A DNA stretch of 64,000 nt. Origin: UBA5336 sp039818165. GTDB taxonomy: Bacteria; Pseudomonadota; Alphaproteobacteria; Caulobacterales; Hyphomonadaceae. Positions 17,580 to 25,954 of this stretch are shown in pieces. The stretch spans positions 62,001 through 126,000 of the forward strand of contig JBCBUL010000006.1 in assembly GCA_039818165.1 (NCBI GenBank), written 5' to 3'. The position numbers were made by a program, and so were the translations under genes. Every line of letters begins with the position of its first letter. Positions within the stretch are counted from its first letter, which is position 1. A model generated the notes under the pieces. That model searched no databases. It was not told the DNA's origin and worked only from the letters and a program-made list of their open reading frames with translations.

Positions 17580-18341
17580 TCAAGTTGCCCCGGCGCTGAC
17601 CGCTCCGTAGCGGCGCTCCCGACGCGCAAACTCTTCCACAGCATCACGCAGAGCGGCCTCTCCAAAGTCTGGCCAAAGCACATCCGTAAACACCAATTCG
17701 GCATAGGCGCACTGCCAAAGGAGGAAGTTCGAAATCCGTCGTTCACCACTGGTACGAATGAGCAAGTCCGGATCAGGAAGCTCTCGAGTATCCAGATGAG
17801 AGGCGATGTGTTGTTCGGTGATCTGCTGGGGCATCAGACGCCCTGCAGCAACTTCATCTGCGATAGCTTGGGTCGCTCGGACCAGCTCTTCCCGGCCACC
17901 ATAATTAAACGCGACAGTGAGGTGGAACTTTGTGTTGTGTTCAGTTTGCTGTTCTGCCCGGTCGACCAGTTCGAGCAAATCCTGCGGTAGATTCTCGCGA
18001 GTACCTGCGACCCGCACTCGCACACCATCGCGTTTCAACCGATCGAGATCCCGGCGTACATACGCGCGCAACAGGCCAAACAGGGCGTTCACTTCACCCG
18101 CCGGCCGGCGCCAGTTCTCCGTGGAAAACGAGAAAACCGTGAGGCATTCGATTCCGAGGTCTCGGGCGGCCTCAACGGTGCGTCGCAGGGCTTCAACGCC
18201 CCGTTCATGTCCAGCGCCGCGCGGGAGGCCCCGGGCTTTTGCCCAGCGCCCGTTCCCGTCCATAATGATTGCCACATGCCTGGGTCCGGCATCGCTCGCA
18301 CCCCCTTGGGGCACCGGGCCTGGAGCAGGCTGGCTCGACAT
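17580..18341 (-). CDS. uppS: Isoprenyl transferase UppS (undecaprenyl diphosphate synthase)
   Basis: Cis-prenyltransferase that builds the C55 carrier lipid for peptidoglycan and surface polysaccharides. The 253-residue protein carries the catalytic N-terminal IIMDGNGRWAKARGLPR, a GH motif, SFSTENWRRP, the FNYGGREEL segment and the C-terminal DLLIRTSGERRISNFLLWQ with YAELVFTDVLWPDF. The start ATG shares one base with the frr stop (TGATG). Between frr and cdsA, in the order found across alphaproteobacteria. Confidence 0.96.
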   Translation of the reverse strand: MSSQPAPGPVPQGGASDAGPRHVAIIMDGNGRWAKARGLPRGAGHERGVEALRRTVEAARDLGIECLTVFSFSTENWRRPAGEVNALFGLLRAYVRRDLDRLKRDGVRVRVAGTRENLPQDLLELVDRAEQQTEHNTKFHLTVAFNYGGREELVRATQAIADEVAAGRLMPQQITEQHIASHLDTRELPDPDLLIRTSGERRISNFLLWQCAYAELVFTDVLWPDFGEAALRDAVEEFARRERRYGAVSAGAT

Positions 18342-18895
18342 CAGACCTGCATGATCTCCTCTTCCTTGGCCTTGAGGGCCTCGTCGATGCGGGAGATGTG
18401 CTGGTCGGTCAGTTTTTGAACATTGTCGCTTTCTGAGCGCTGTTGATCTTCACTGATATCGCCGTCCTTTTCGAGCTTCTTCAGTGAGTCCATTCCATCA
18501 CGACGCACATTGCGCACAGCAACGCGGGCCTGTTCAGCGTACTTACCGGCAATCTTAGTCAGATCACGGCGGCGCTCTTCGTTCAGAGGCGGAATCGGAA
18601 TGCGCAAGTTCGTGCCATCAACCACCGGGTTTAGGCCGAGGCCCGCATCGCGGATGGCCTTGTCTGCAGCGCCAACAACGGTCTTATCCCAGATGTTTAC
18701 GGCCAACATGCGGGAGTCGGGCACTGAAACAGATCCAACCTGATTCAATGGAACGGTGCCTCCATAGGCTGGAACCATAACGCTATCGAGCAGATTAACA
18801 GATGCCCGCCCAGTGCGCAGACCGGAGAATTCTTCCGCCAGCGCATTCAGGGCGCCATCCATGCGCCGTTCTAAGTCTTTGATATCGAAGCTCAT
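18341..18895 (-). CDS. frr: Ribosome recycling factor
   Basis: Works with EF-G to split post-termination ribosomes. The 184-residue protein has the standard RRF length and features: an N-terminal helix with GALNALAEEFSGLRTGRAS, the VPAYGGTVPLNQVGSVSVPD beta region, and the NPVVDGTNLRIPIPPLNEERRRDL segment followed by two long helices. The stop overlaps uppS by one base and the ATG overlaps the pyrH stop by four bases. Typical neighbour of pyrH. Confidence 0.97.
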   Translation of the reverse strand: MSFDIKDLERRMDGALNALAEEFSGLRTGRASVNLLDSVMVPAYGGTVPLNQVGSVSVPDSRMLAVNIWDKTVVGAADKAIRDAGLGLNPVVDGTNLRIPIPPLNEERRRDLTKIAGKYAEQARVAVRNVRRDGMDSLKKLEKDGDISEDQQRSESDNVQKLTDQHISRIDEALKAKEEEIMQV

Positions 18896-19650
18896 GGTGT
18901 CACCTTGGATTGGTTCTGGATGACTGTATAGGTCCCCCGCCCATGTAACACATCCTGCAAAGCGCCTTCCTGACGCAAGGAAAACACAACGATCGGGATA
19001 TTTACATCCCTCAGCAGGCTGACAGCCGACGCATCCATAACCCTGAGATTTCGGGCCAGGACGTCCTGGTACTCCAACTCGTCATAGCGCGTCGCATTGG
19101 AATCAGTCTTCGGGTCAGCGCTGTAAACGCCATCGACCTGCGTGCCTTTCAACATCGCGTCGCACCCCATTTCCGCCGCGCGCAAAGCAGCACCGGTATC
19201 CGTCGTGAAAAACGGATTGCCCGTACCGGCGGCGAAAATCACAACGCGGCCCTTTTCCATATGACGTGTCGCACGGCGCCGAATGTAGGGCTCGCACACA
19301 GACTGCATCGGAATGGCGGATTGAACACGGGTTTCGAGGCCGAGCTTTTCAAGCGCACTCTGCATCGCCAGCGCGTTCATGATTGTGGCAAGCATACCCA
19401 TGCTATCGGCTTGGGCGCGCTCCATGCCCTGGGCTGCACCGGCTAGACCTCGGAATATGTTTCCGCCACCTATCACGAGACAAATCTCTGCGCCTGTCTC
19501 TTTTGCGCGCACGATCTCCTGAGCGAACTGCTCACAGGTGGCCATGTCGATGCCGTAGTCGGCGCCGCCCATCAGAGCTTCACCAGAGAGTTTCAATAGA
19601 ATGCGCTTGTACTTTAACGAAGAGTCCTCGGCGGCGAGCTGCGCTGTCAT
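18892..19650 (-). CDS. pyrH: UMP kinase PyrH
   Basis: Phosphorylates UMP to UDP; a hexameric amino-acid-kinase-fold enzyme in the cytoplasm. I set the start at the ATG at 19650 (252 aa) because GGAG lies seven bases upstream; an in-frame start at 19704 would add an Arg-rich tail not seen in the family. Motifs: ILLKLSGEALMGG, the CLVIGGGNIFRG glycine loop, GMLATIMNALAMQ, IFAAGTGNPFFTTDTGAALRA and LLKGTQVDGVY-like segment (here MLKGTQVDGVYSADP). It follows tsf after a gap that holds a strong hairpin (19690-19714) and overlaps frr by four bases. Confidence 0.96.
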   Translation of the reverse strand: MTAQLAAEDSSLKYKRILLKLSGEALMGGADYGIDMATCEQFAQEIVRAKETGAEICLVIGGGNIFRGLAGAAQGMERAQADSMGMLATIMNALAMQSALEKLGLETRVQSAIPMQSVCEPYIRRRATRHMEKGRVVIFAAGTGNPFFTTDTGAALRAAEMGCDAMLKGTQVDGVYSADPKTDSNATRYDELEYQDVLARNLRVMDASAVSLLRDVNIPIVVFSLRQEGALQDVLHGRGTYTVIQNQSKVTP

Positions 19651-19689
19651 CGGTGTGCTCCGGCTGATTTCCCTTGCCCTAATGGATTC

Positions 19690-19714
19690 CCGGCGCCCTG
19701 TCATGGGGCGCCGG
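19690..19714 (-). other. Strong hairpin in the tsf-pyrH intergenic region
   Basis: A perfect nine-pair inverted repeat, CCGGCGCCC (19690-19698) against GGGCGCCGG (19706-19714), with a seven-base loop. In the transcript it falls about 43 bases after the tsf stop and about 40 bases before the pyrH start. No U-run follows, so it is not a standard intrinsic terminator; it may protect the 3' end of the rpsB-tsf message, act as a processing site or lower read-through. Confidence 0.6.
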
Positions 19715-19757
19715 TCATCGAAAGTCAGGTTTTTGAGATATTCAACGAGAAGGAGCG

Positions 19758-20663
19758 TTAGCTGCCCTTTGAGAGCGAAGCGACTTCGGCTGCGAAATCG
19801 TCTTCTTCCTTCTCAATCCCTTCACCAAGGGCAAAGCGAACGAAACCAACCAGCTCAGCTCCGCTGTCCTTGATGAAAGCACCCACGGTCTTGTCGGGAT
19901 CCATGACAAAAGGCTGCTCCACAAGGACAACTTCCTTGTAGAATTTTTTCATGCGGCCTTCGATCATCTTCTCGATGACATTATCAGGCTTGCCACTTTC
20001 GCGAGCCTCATCCGTCAGAACTGTTTTTTCCCGCTCCACCAGAGCCGGGTCGAGTTCATCTGTGCTTGCAGCCGCCGGCGCAGTCGCAGCGACGTGCATA
20101 GCGACCTTTCGGCCGACTTCGGCGAGGTCTCCAGACCCGTTGAGCGCAACCAGCACACCAACTTTGCCCATCCCATCGGTTTCGGCGTTGTGGATATACA
20201 TGGCGACGGCGCCGTCAGCCTTCAGCTGCGCCGTCCGGCGGAGCGTCATGTTCTCACCGATGGTCGCAATCATCCGTGTAATCATGTCGTCCACGGTGCC
20301 TTCGCCTTCCGGGGCACCTGCCGCCTTAAGGGCTTCAAGCGTGCCGTCAGTGTCGAGGGCGGCCTTGGTCACGCCTGCCAGAGCTGACTGGAATTGCTCA
20401 TTGCGGGCAACGAAGTCCGTTTCCGCGTTCAGCTCGACAATCGCGCCGGTTTTGCCATCCGCGGATACTTCTACGGCAACCAGGCCGTCAGCTGCAGTCC
20501 GACCAGACTTTTTGGCGGCCTTGGACAATCCTTTGGCGCGCAGCCAATCAACGGCGGCTTCCATATCGCCATCGCTCTCAACGAGGGCTTTCTTCGCGTC
20601 CATCATGCCAGCGCCGGTTTTGTCGCGCAGGCCTTTGACGAGGGCGGCAGTGATCTCAGCCAT
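19758..20663 (-). CDS. tsf: Translation elongation factor Ts
   Basis: Guanine nucleotide exchange factor for EF-Tu. The 301-residue protein has the N-terminal UBA-like domain (VKGLRDKTGAGMMDAKKAL, AVDWLRAKGLSKAAKKSGR), the core with IVELNAETDFVARNEQF and the second half with VALNGSGDLAEVGRKVAMHVAA and LVEQPFVMDP. It follows rpsB after 42 bases that contain AAAGGA-type sequence, in the universal rpsB-tsf order. Confidence 0.97.
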   Translation of the reverse strand: MAEITAALVKGLRDKTGAGMMDAKKALVESDGDMEAAVDWLRAKGLSKAAKKSGRTAADGLVAVEVSADGKTGAIVELNAETDFVARNEQFQSALAGVTKAALDTDGTLEALKAAGAPEGEGTVDDMITRMIATIGENMTLRRTAQLKADGAVAMYIHNAETDGMGKVGVLVALNGSGDLAEVGRKVAMHVAATAPAAASTDELDPALVEREKTVLTDEARESGKPDNVIEKMIEGRMKKFYKEVVLVEQPFVMDPDKTVGAFIKDSGAELVGFVRFALGEGIEKEEDDFAAEVASLSKGS

Positions 20664-20705
20664 GGGGTGTGTCTTTCCTTTGGGAGGATTAAAGGAGGAA
20701 AAGCG

Positions 20706-21572
20706 TTAGCTGGCGGTCTCGGTCGGTGTCTCGCCTTCTGCAGCTTCGGCAACTTCTTCAGCGCCTTCGCTCGATTCGGTGACACCTTCGAGACTCTCGC
20801 CCGCCTCGGCGGCTATTGCATCGGCTTCGGCCAGATCGCCCAGGTCTTCAAGATCGCCGAGGTCCATACCGAGCCCAGCGGTGGACTCAGCAAGCCCGTC
20901 GACGACAGCGTCAGCAACCAGGTTGCAGTACAGCGAGATCGCCCGCGCTGCATCATCATTGCCAGGGAATGGGAAATCGATGTCGTCCGGGTCGCAATTG
21001 GTATCGACCACAGCCACCACGGGAATGCCCAACTTACGGGCTTCTTTGACGGCAATGGCTTCCTTGTTCGTGTCAATCACGAACATGAGGTCAGGGCGGC
21101 CACCCATATTCGCGATCCCGCCCAGCGCGCGATCAAGCTTGTCGCGCTCGCGCTCCAGATTTAGCAGCTCTTTCTTGGTGAGGCCTTCGCCCCCGCCGGC
21201 TTCAAACATGGCCTGGAGGTCTTTCAGGCGTTTGATGGAATTGGAAACGGTTTCCCAATTGGTCAGCGTGCCGCCAAGCCAACGGTGGTTGATGTAGTAC
21301 TGGGCGCAGCGCTGTGCAGCCTCAGCAATGGGTTCGGCGGCCTGGCGCTTCGTGCCGACGAACAGCACGCGGCCACCTTTGGCGACCGTGTCGCGCACCT
21401 GAACCAGAGCCTGGTGCAGCAACGGAACTGTTTTGGACAGGTCCAAAATGTGAATGTGGGAACGGTCACCATAGATGAAGTGCTTCATCTTTGGGTTCCA
21501 ACGGTGCGTTTGGTGACCGAAATGTACGCCGGCTTCCAAGAGCTGACGCATTGTAAATTCTGGCAGGGCCAT
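20706..21572 (-). CDS. rpsB: 30S ribosomal protein S2 with acidic C-terminal tail
   Basis: Small-subunit protein that binds last and helps recruit S1. The 288-residue product has canonical S2 text: FTMRQLLEAGVHFGHQTHRWNPKM, YGDRSHIHILDLSKT, FVGTKRQA, HRWLGGTLTNWETV and the PDLMFVIDTNKEAIAVKEA segment. Roughly the last 55 residues are an acidic, low-complexity tail with DLGDLEDLGDL and many Glu/Ala, longer than E. coli S2 (about 240 aa). Such tails occur in alphaproteobacteria but vary in length. It has its own promoter (21674-21701) and a structured leader (21599-21654), consistent with autoregulation. Confidence 0.96.
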   Translation of the reverse strand: MALPEFTMRQLLEAGVHFGHQTHRWNPKMKHFIYGDRSHIHILDLSKTVPLLHQALVQVRDTVAKGGRVLFVGTKRQAAEPIAEAAQRCAQYYINHRWLGGTLTNWETVSNSIKRLKDLQAMFEAGGGEGLTKKELLNLERERDKLDRALGGIANMGGRPDLMFVIDTNKEAIAVKEARKLGIPVVAVVDTNCDPDDIDFPFPGNDDAARAISLYCNLVADAVVDGLAESTAGLGMDLGDLEDLGDLAEADAIAAEAGESLEGVTESSEGAEEVAEAAEGETPTETAS

Positions 21573-21598
21573 CTTATTCTCTCCATCCGGTTGGCCGT

Positions 21599-21654
21599 CA
21601 CGGGCGGAACGGGTGCGGCAAAACCATAGCCGCCCCGCACCGGATGCGCCCGTG
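21599..21654 (-). promoter_or_regulatory. Structured 5' leader of rpsB (candidate ribosomal-protein leader)
   Basis: Nested inverted repeats in the rpsB leader: an outer eight-pair stem (CACGGGCG 21599-21606 with CGCCCGTG 21647-21654) and an inner seven-pair stem (GGTGCGG 21612-21618 with CCGCACC 21635-21641), separated by a five-by-five internal loop. An alternative inner pairing, GCGGC 21615-21619 with GCCGC 21629-21633, excludes the first inner stem. The element begins about 13 bases after the predicted transcription start and ends 26 bases before the ATG. No U-run follows. S2 mRNA autoregulation is known in bacteria; binding here is inferred. Confidence 0.55.
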
Positions 21655-21673
21655 CACAGGGGTTGAAGCGGGG

Positions 21674-21701
21674 GCTATACACGTTTCCCGGCGCGGTGCA
21701 A
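21674..21701 (-). promoter_or_regulatory. Promoter for rpsB-tsf
   Basis: On the minus strand, TTGCAC (21701-21696) and TATAGC (21679-21674) are separated by 16 bases, a good match to a housekeeping sigma-70-type promoter. It lies in the 149-base gap between the dnaE stop (21722) and rpsB. Transcription would start near 21667, giving a leader of roughly 95 bases that contains the paired region at 21599-21654. Confidence 0.6.
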
Positions 21702-21721
21702 CCACCTCCCAGGACAAAGCC

Positions 21722-24700
21722 TCAGGCGGCGATCACCTGGTCGACCCCCGATGCAGATTTCAACGCCTGAACGGCGCCGATATCGGTCGGATAGCGCCCA
21801 TCGAGCGCCAACGTAACCAGTCGCCCATCCTCAAGCGGGATTTCTACCCTCAGAAGACCCTGTTCACCCCCGCGGCGACCTTTAAGGGCTTCAGCGATCC
21901 CAGCTAAATCAAGCGGGTCCGCCCCAGGCCCGAGGCGAACGGTAAGCGCTGCGCTTTTCTTTGATAGCCGAGCCGAAGCAATAGGTTTGACGATCTCAGC
22001 CGCGAGCCGGATCTCATCCCCATTTCGGCGCACGCTCGTGGTGATCGCCACGGCGTCCCCTTTATTGAGTTTGTCCCGCTCTTCGCTGAGGGTTTCCGGG
22101 TAGACCATGAGCTCAACCTGACCCGTCGGATCTGAGAGAGTCAGAAAAGCAAACTTACCGCCTTTACGCGCCGGCTTTTCAACCCGGTCCAACACGACGC
22201 CAATCAATTCAATCGCCCGGCCGTCCTCAGCCCGGTCAGCGATTTCGTGGGCGAGGGTCACGCGATCCCGGTCGATACTTTCAAGGACATCGTCGAGGGG
22301 GTGGCCGGACAGGTAAAACCCAATAGCACGGAACTCTTCATCAAGCTTGGTCTGACCGTTCCAGGCTTTTGCAGATGGCAGGGGCGCGCGAACGCCGGAT
22401 TCTTCTGCCCCGAACAAACCGCCCTGCCCTCCCGCACGGTCTTCTGCTGCGCGGTTTGCTTCTGAAGCGAGCACGGGAGCGGCCGCGAGCGCCCGCGCTC
22501 GACTGGGCTCGAGCACATCGAACGCGCCGGACTTGGAAAGCTGTTCAAACGCCTTCTTGTTGACCTGTCTTGGGTCCACACGTTCTGCAAACTCATGGAG
22601 ATTTTCGAAAGGTTTGCCCGCCTCGCGAACTTCGACCAGATGTCTCATGGCTTCGAGACCTACTCCCTTCAGCGCTCCGAGCGCATACACAAGGGCGCCA
22701 TCTCGCACATCAAAGTCGGCAGTCGATGTGGTCACGTCCGGCGCAATCACGGGAATTTTTAGTCGTTTGGCTTCCTGGAAAAACGCAGCAAGCTTGTCTG
22801 TATTGTGCAGATCCAGGCTCATGGAGGCTGCCAGGAACTCCACCGGGAAGTGGCACTTCAAGTATCCGGTATGGTAACCGATTGCGGCATAGGCTGCGGC
22901 GTGGGACTTGTTGAACCCGTAGCCAGCAAATTTGGCCATCGTGTCGAAGATTGAGTTCGCAAGATCGGCTTCAATTCCTTTGAGTTCAGCAGCCCCATCG
23001 ACAAAACGGACCCTCTGCTTGTCCATTTCCTCTTTCTTCTTCTTACCCATGGCGCGGCGCAACAGATCAGCTTCGCCCAGGGAGTACCCGGCAATCTCCT
23101 GGGCCATCCGCATGACCTGTTCCTGGTACACAGGAACCCCATAGGTGGCTTTTAGAATGGGCTCCAGGTCGGGGTGGTCGTACCGAATGGTCGCCGGATC
23201 CTCCTTGCCTTGGACGTACACCGGAATGTTGTCCATCGGGCCCGGGCGGTAGAGTGAAATGATCGCGATAACGTCTTCGATATTACCGGGGCGCACCTTG
23301 CGCAGCGTGTCGCGCATGCCCTGGCCTTCCAGCTGGAACACGCCGAGTGTTTCGCCGGACGCGAGAAGATCGTAGGTCGCCTGATCATCGAATGTGCGCC
23401 ATTTGGCACATACATTGCGGCCGTCGCGCCGGATGAAGTTCAGTGCCCGCTCAATGACTGTGAGTGTTTTTAGCCCCAGAAAGTCGAACTTCACCAGGCC
23501 TGCATTTTCAGCCCATTTCATATTGAACTGCGTGGCCGGCAGATCAGAGCGAGGGTCATTGTAGAGCGGGGCAATTTCAGTCAGGGGCCGGTCAGCGATA
23601 ACCACGCCAGCGGCATGGGTGCCTGCGGACCGAGGCAAGCCCTCGAGCTCCAAGGCTATATCGAGCAATGCTCCTACGTTTTCATCTTGCTCGATTTCTT
23701 CGTCGAACTTTGGCTCATTCGCGATCGCATCCGCCAGTTTAGGTGGATTGGCGGGGTCGAACGGAATGAGCTTCGCCAACCGGTCGACCTGTCCGTAGGG
23801 CATCTGCATGACCCGGCCGACATCGCGCACAACGGCCTTCGCCTGGAGCGTGCCAAAGGTGATGATCATCGCGACACTGTCGGCACCATACTTGTCGCGC
23901 ACATAGCGGATCACTTCCCCGCGACGTTCCTGACAGAAATCGACGTCGAAATCCGGCATGGAAACCCGCTCGGGGTTCAAGAACCGCTCAAACAGCAGAT
24001 CAAACCGCAACGGATCAAGATCGGTAATCAACAGGGCCCATGCCACGAGTGAGCCCGCACCGGACCCTCGACCAGGCCCCACCGGAATGCCTTGCTCCTT
24101 GGCCCAAGTGATAAAGTCCGAGACGATCAGGAAGTAGCCGGGAAATCCCATCCGGTCGATGATGCCAAGCTCATAGTCCAAACGTTCGAAATAGGCCTCT
24201 CGCGTATCGTAAAGCTCGTCTGCCGCTTCCAGGCGCGCTTCCAGACCCGCCTTCGACTGCGCCCTCAAGGCGTCAATCTCTGAAACACCACCCTTGGCAA
24301 AACTTGGCAGAATCGGAGCGTGTCGCTCGGATTTTACAGCGCAGCGTTGGGCGATTTCGGCGGTGGTCTCAATCGCCTCCGGCAAATCCGCAAAGAGCAG
24401 CCGCATTTCGTCTGCTGTCTTCAGATATTGCGCTTGTGACACCCTCGGCCGATCGTCTTCCCCAAGATACCGCCCATGCGCGATACACATCATGGCATCG
24501 TGGGCTCTCGCATCCTTGGCTGCCATGAACCGGGCGTCCTGCGTGGCAACCACGGGCAGACTCACGTCATAAGCCAGCTCCAGCAAACCCGGTTCGGTCT
24601 CAGACTCAACCGACACACCATGGCGCATGATCTCCACATAGGTTCGCCCTGGATACGCAGTGGATAGTCGCTCAAGAGCGCCGCGTGCGTCCTCCATCTT

Positions 24701-25135
24701 TCCGCGAGCAATAGCTTCGGCAACACATCCCTCGGTGCCACCGGTTAGAGCGATGAGGCCATCGGTTTTCTCGTAAACAAGCCGCTCAGCAAGTTTCGGC
24801 ACACCGTCACTGGCTTCCAGATATGCCTGCGATGACAGGTACATCAAACGTCGGTAACCGGCGTCGTTTTGGGCGTAGAGAGACAAACGATGGGTTTGGC
24901 CGCGATGCCCACCTTCAAACACGTCAAAACAACAGGCCACAATCGGCTGCACACCTTTGCCCGAAAGAATTTCAGATATCTCTAGCGCACCGAACAAATT
25001 GTTCCGGTCGGTGATCGCCACTGCGGGCATGCCCTGATCCACGGTCCACTGTGCCAGCGCCTGGGGCGTGATCATACTCTCCAGCAAGCTGTAACTGGAA
25101 CGAACCGCAAGATGTACGAATGGCGAATCAGTCAT
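21722..25135 (-). CDS. dnaE: DNA polymerase III alpha subunit DnaE
   Basis: Replicative C-family DNA polymerase. I use the ATG at 25135 (1137 aa); a TTG directly before it is also in frame. The N-terminal PHP domain begins FVHLAVRSSYSLLES. The polymerase core has the PGRGSGAGSLVAW motif near residue 353 and the catalytic aspartates in PDFDVDF at about 395, 397 and 399. Later segments include the finger region with YRPGPMDNIP, YQEQVMRMAQ, GYGFNKSHAAAYA, then a helix-hairpin-helix region and an OB fold (VEKPARKGGKFAFLTLSDPTG). Length and neighbourhood (lolCD, rpsB) fit the essential DnaE1 and not the damage-inducible DnaE2/ImuC. The LexA-like site in its promoter is therefore notable. Confidence 0.95.
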   Translation of the reverse strand: MTDSPFVHLAVRSSYSLLESMITPQALAQWTVDQGMPAVAITDRNNLFGALEISEILSGKGVQPIVACCFDVFEGGHRGQTHRLSLYAQNDAGYRRLMYLSSQAYLEASDGVPKLAERLVYEKTDGLIALTGGTEGCVAEAIARGKMEDARGALERLSTAYPGRTYVEIMRHGVSVESETEPGLLELAYDVSLPVVATQDARFMAAKDARAHDAMMCIAHGRYLGEDDRPRVSQAQYLKTADEMRLLFADLPEAIETTAEIAQRCAVKSERHAPILPSFAKGGVSEIDALRAQSKAGLEARLEAADELYDTREAYFERLDYELGIIDRMGFPGYFLIVSDFITWAKEQGIPVGPGRGSGAGSLVAWALLITDLDPLRFDLLFERFLNPERVSMPDFDVDFCQERRGEVIRYVRDKYGADSVAMIITFGTLQAKAVVRDVGRVMQMPYGQVDRLAKLIPFDPANPPKLADAIANEPKFDEEIEQDENVGALLDIALELEGLPRSAGTHAAGVVIADRPLTEIAPLYNDPRSDLPATQFNMKWAENAGLVKFDFLGLKTLTVIERALNFIRRDGRNVCAKWRTFDDQATYDLLASGETLGVFQLEGQGMRDTLRKVRPGNIEDVIAIISLYRPGPMDNIPVYVQGKEDPATIRYDHPDLEPILKATYGVPVYQEQVMRMAQEIAGYSLGEADLLRRAMGKKKKEEMDKQRVRFVDGAAELKGIEADLANSIFDTMAKFAGYGFNKSHAAAYAAIGYHTGYLKCHFPVEFLAASMSLDLHNTDKLAAFFQEAKRLKIPVIAPDVTTSTADFDVRDGALVYALGALKGVGLEAMRHLVEVREAGKPFENLHEFAERVDPRQVNKKAFEQLSKSGAFDVLEPSRARALAAAPVLASEANRAAEDRAGGQGGLFGAEESGVRAPLPSAKAWNGQTKLDEEFRAIGFYLSGHPLDDVLESIDRDRVTLAHEIADRAEDGRAIELIGVVLDRVEKPARKGGKFAFLTLSDPTGQVELMVYPETLSEERDKLNKGDAVAITTSVRRNGDEIRLAAEIVKPIASARLSKKSAALTVRLGPGADPLDLAGIAEALKGRRGGEQGLLRVEIPLEDGRLVTLALDGRYPTDIGAVQALKSASGVDQVIAA

Positions 25136-25194
25136 CAAAGTCTCCCGCGCTCAGTGTGGCCTGCCCGTGGTGTTTCAACAACGACGCGACCCCA

Positions 25195-25223
25195 ATTGTT
25201 CGTGTTATGTTCTAGCATGTCAA
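25195..25223 (-). promoter_or_regulatory. dnaE promoter overlapping a LexA-box match
   Basis: On the minus strand, a perfect -35 TTGACA (25223-25218) is followed by a 17-base spacer and AACAAT (25200-25195), about 60 bases before the dnaE ATG. The spacer and the first half of the -10 contain GAAC-N7-GAAC (25212-25198; GTTC-N7-GTTC on the plus strand), which is the alphaproteobacterial LexA operator. A repressor bound there would block the promoter. This predicts that dnaE is transcribed independently of lolD and could be SOS-responsive. Confidence 0.6.
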
Positions 25224-25236
25224 ACAGATATCTGTT
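25223..25236. repeat. 14-base perfect palindrome upstream of dnaE
   Basis: AACAGAT followed directly by its reverse complement ATCTGTT. It sits immediately upstream of the dnaE -35 hexamer, sharing one base with it, in the gap between lolD and dnaE. A dimeric transcription factor site is plausible; I do not recognise the factor. Confidence 0.45.
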
Positions 25237-25249
25237 GTAGCTAAGCCCG

Positions 25250-25954
25250 CTAAACTGGTTGGTGTGCTTTGCGGGAGATCTCTTTGATCAGACCGTCTTC
25301 GACCGTCACCACCCGATCCATAAACTCCGTCAAACCCATATTATGGGTCGCCACGAGAACCGAAGCGCCTTCTTCGCGCGCTTTGGCGACGAGGGCTGCA
25401 AAGACCCGTTCGGTTGTGGCTGGATCGAGATTGCCGGTGGGTTCATCGGCAATTACCAAGCGCGGGTCATTCACAAGGGCGCGGGCAATGGCAACACGCT
25501 GCTGTTCACCGCCTGACAACTGACCCGGTTGATGGGTCTCTCTGTTGGTAAGCCCCATATCCGCCAAGAGCCTGGATGCAACGTCCCGCGCGTCGCTGCG
25601 TTTGCGGCCATCCACCATCAATGGCATCGCCACATTGTCGATCGCATTGAACTCCGGCAGGAGGTGGTGGAACTGGTACACAAAGCCAAGCTTTTCCCGG
25701 CGGCGCTGGGTGCGCTGCGTGTCGCTCAAAATAAGGCAGTCTTCGCCATCCAGGAAAACCCCACCTGAGTCGGGCCGCTCGAGCAGTCCTGCAGTGTGGA
25801 GCAGTGTAGACTTTCCAGACCCCGACGGCCCGACCAGTCCAACCAATTCACCCGGAGCGAGACTCAGGTTTGCACCACGCAGAACATCCAATGCGCCCTC
25901 ACCCGTTTTGTAGGTGCGCTTGATACTGCGTAGATCGAGGACGGGCGTGGTCAT
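25250..25954 (-). CDS. lolD: Lipoprotein-releasing ABC transporter ATPase LolD
   Basis: Cytoplasmic ATPase of the LolCDE machine that extracts outer-membrane lipoproteins from the inner membrane. The 234-residue protein has Walker A GPSGSGKS, the Q-loop region YQFHHLLPEFNAIDNVAMP, the signature LSGGEQQRVAIARAL, Walker B RLVIADEPT and the H-loop VATHN. The QFHHLLPEF stretch is characteristic of LolD among MacB-like ATPases. The ATG overlaps the lolC stop (ATGA). Useful in this window, which encodes several lipoproteins. Confidence 0.95.
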   Translation of the reverse strand: MTTPVLDLRSIKRTYKTGEGALDVLRGANLSLAPGELVGLVGPSGSGKSTLLHTAGLLERPDSGGVFLDGEDCLILSDTQRTQRRREKLGFVYQFHHLLPEFNAIDNVAMPLMVDGRKRSDARDVASRLLADMGLTNRETHQPGQLSGGEQQRVAIARALVNDPRLVIADEPTGNLDPATTERVFAALVAKAREEGASVLVATHNMGLTEFMDRVVTVEDGLIKEISRKAHQPV

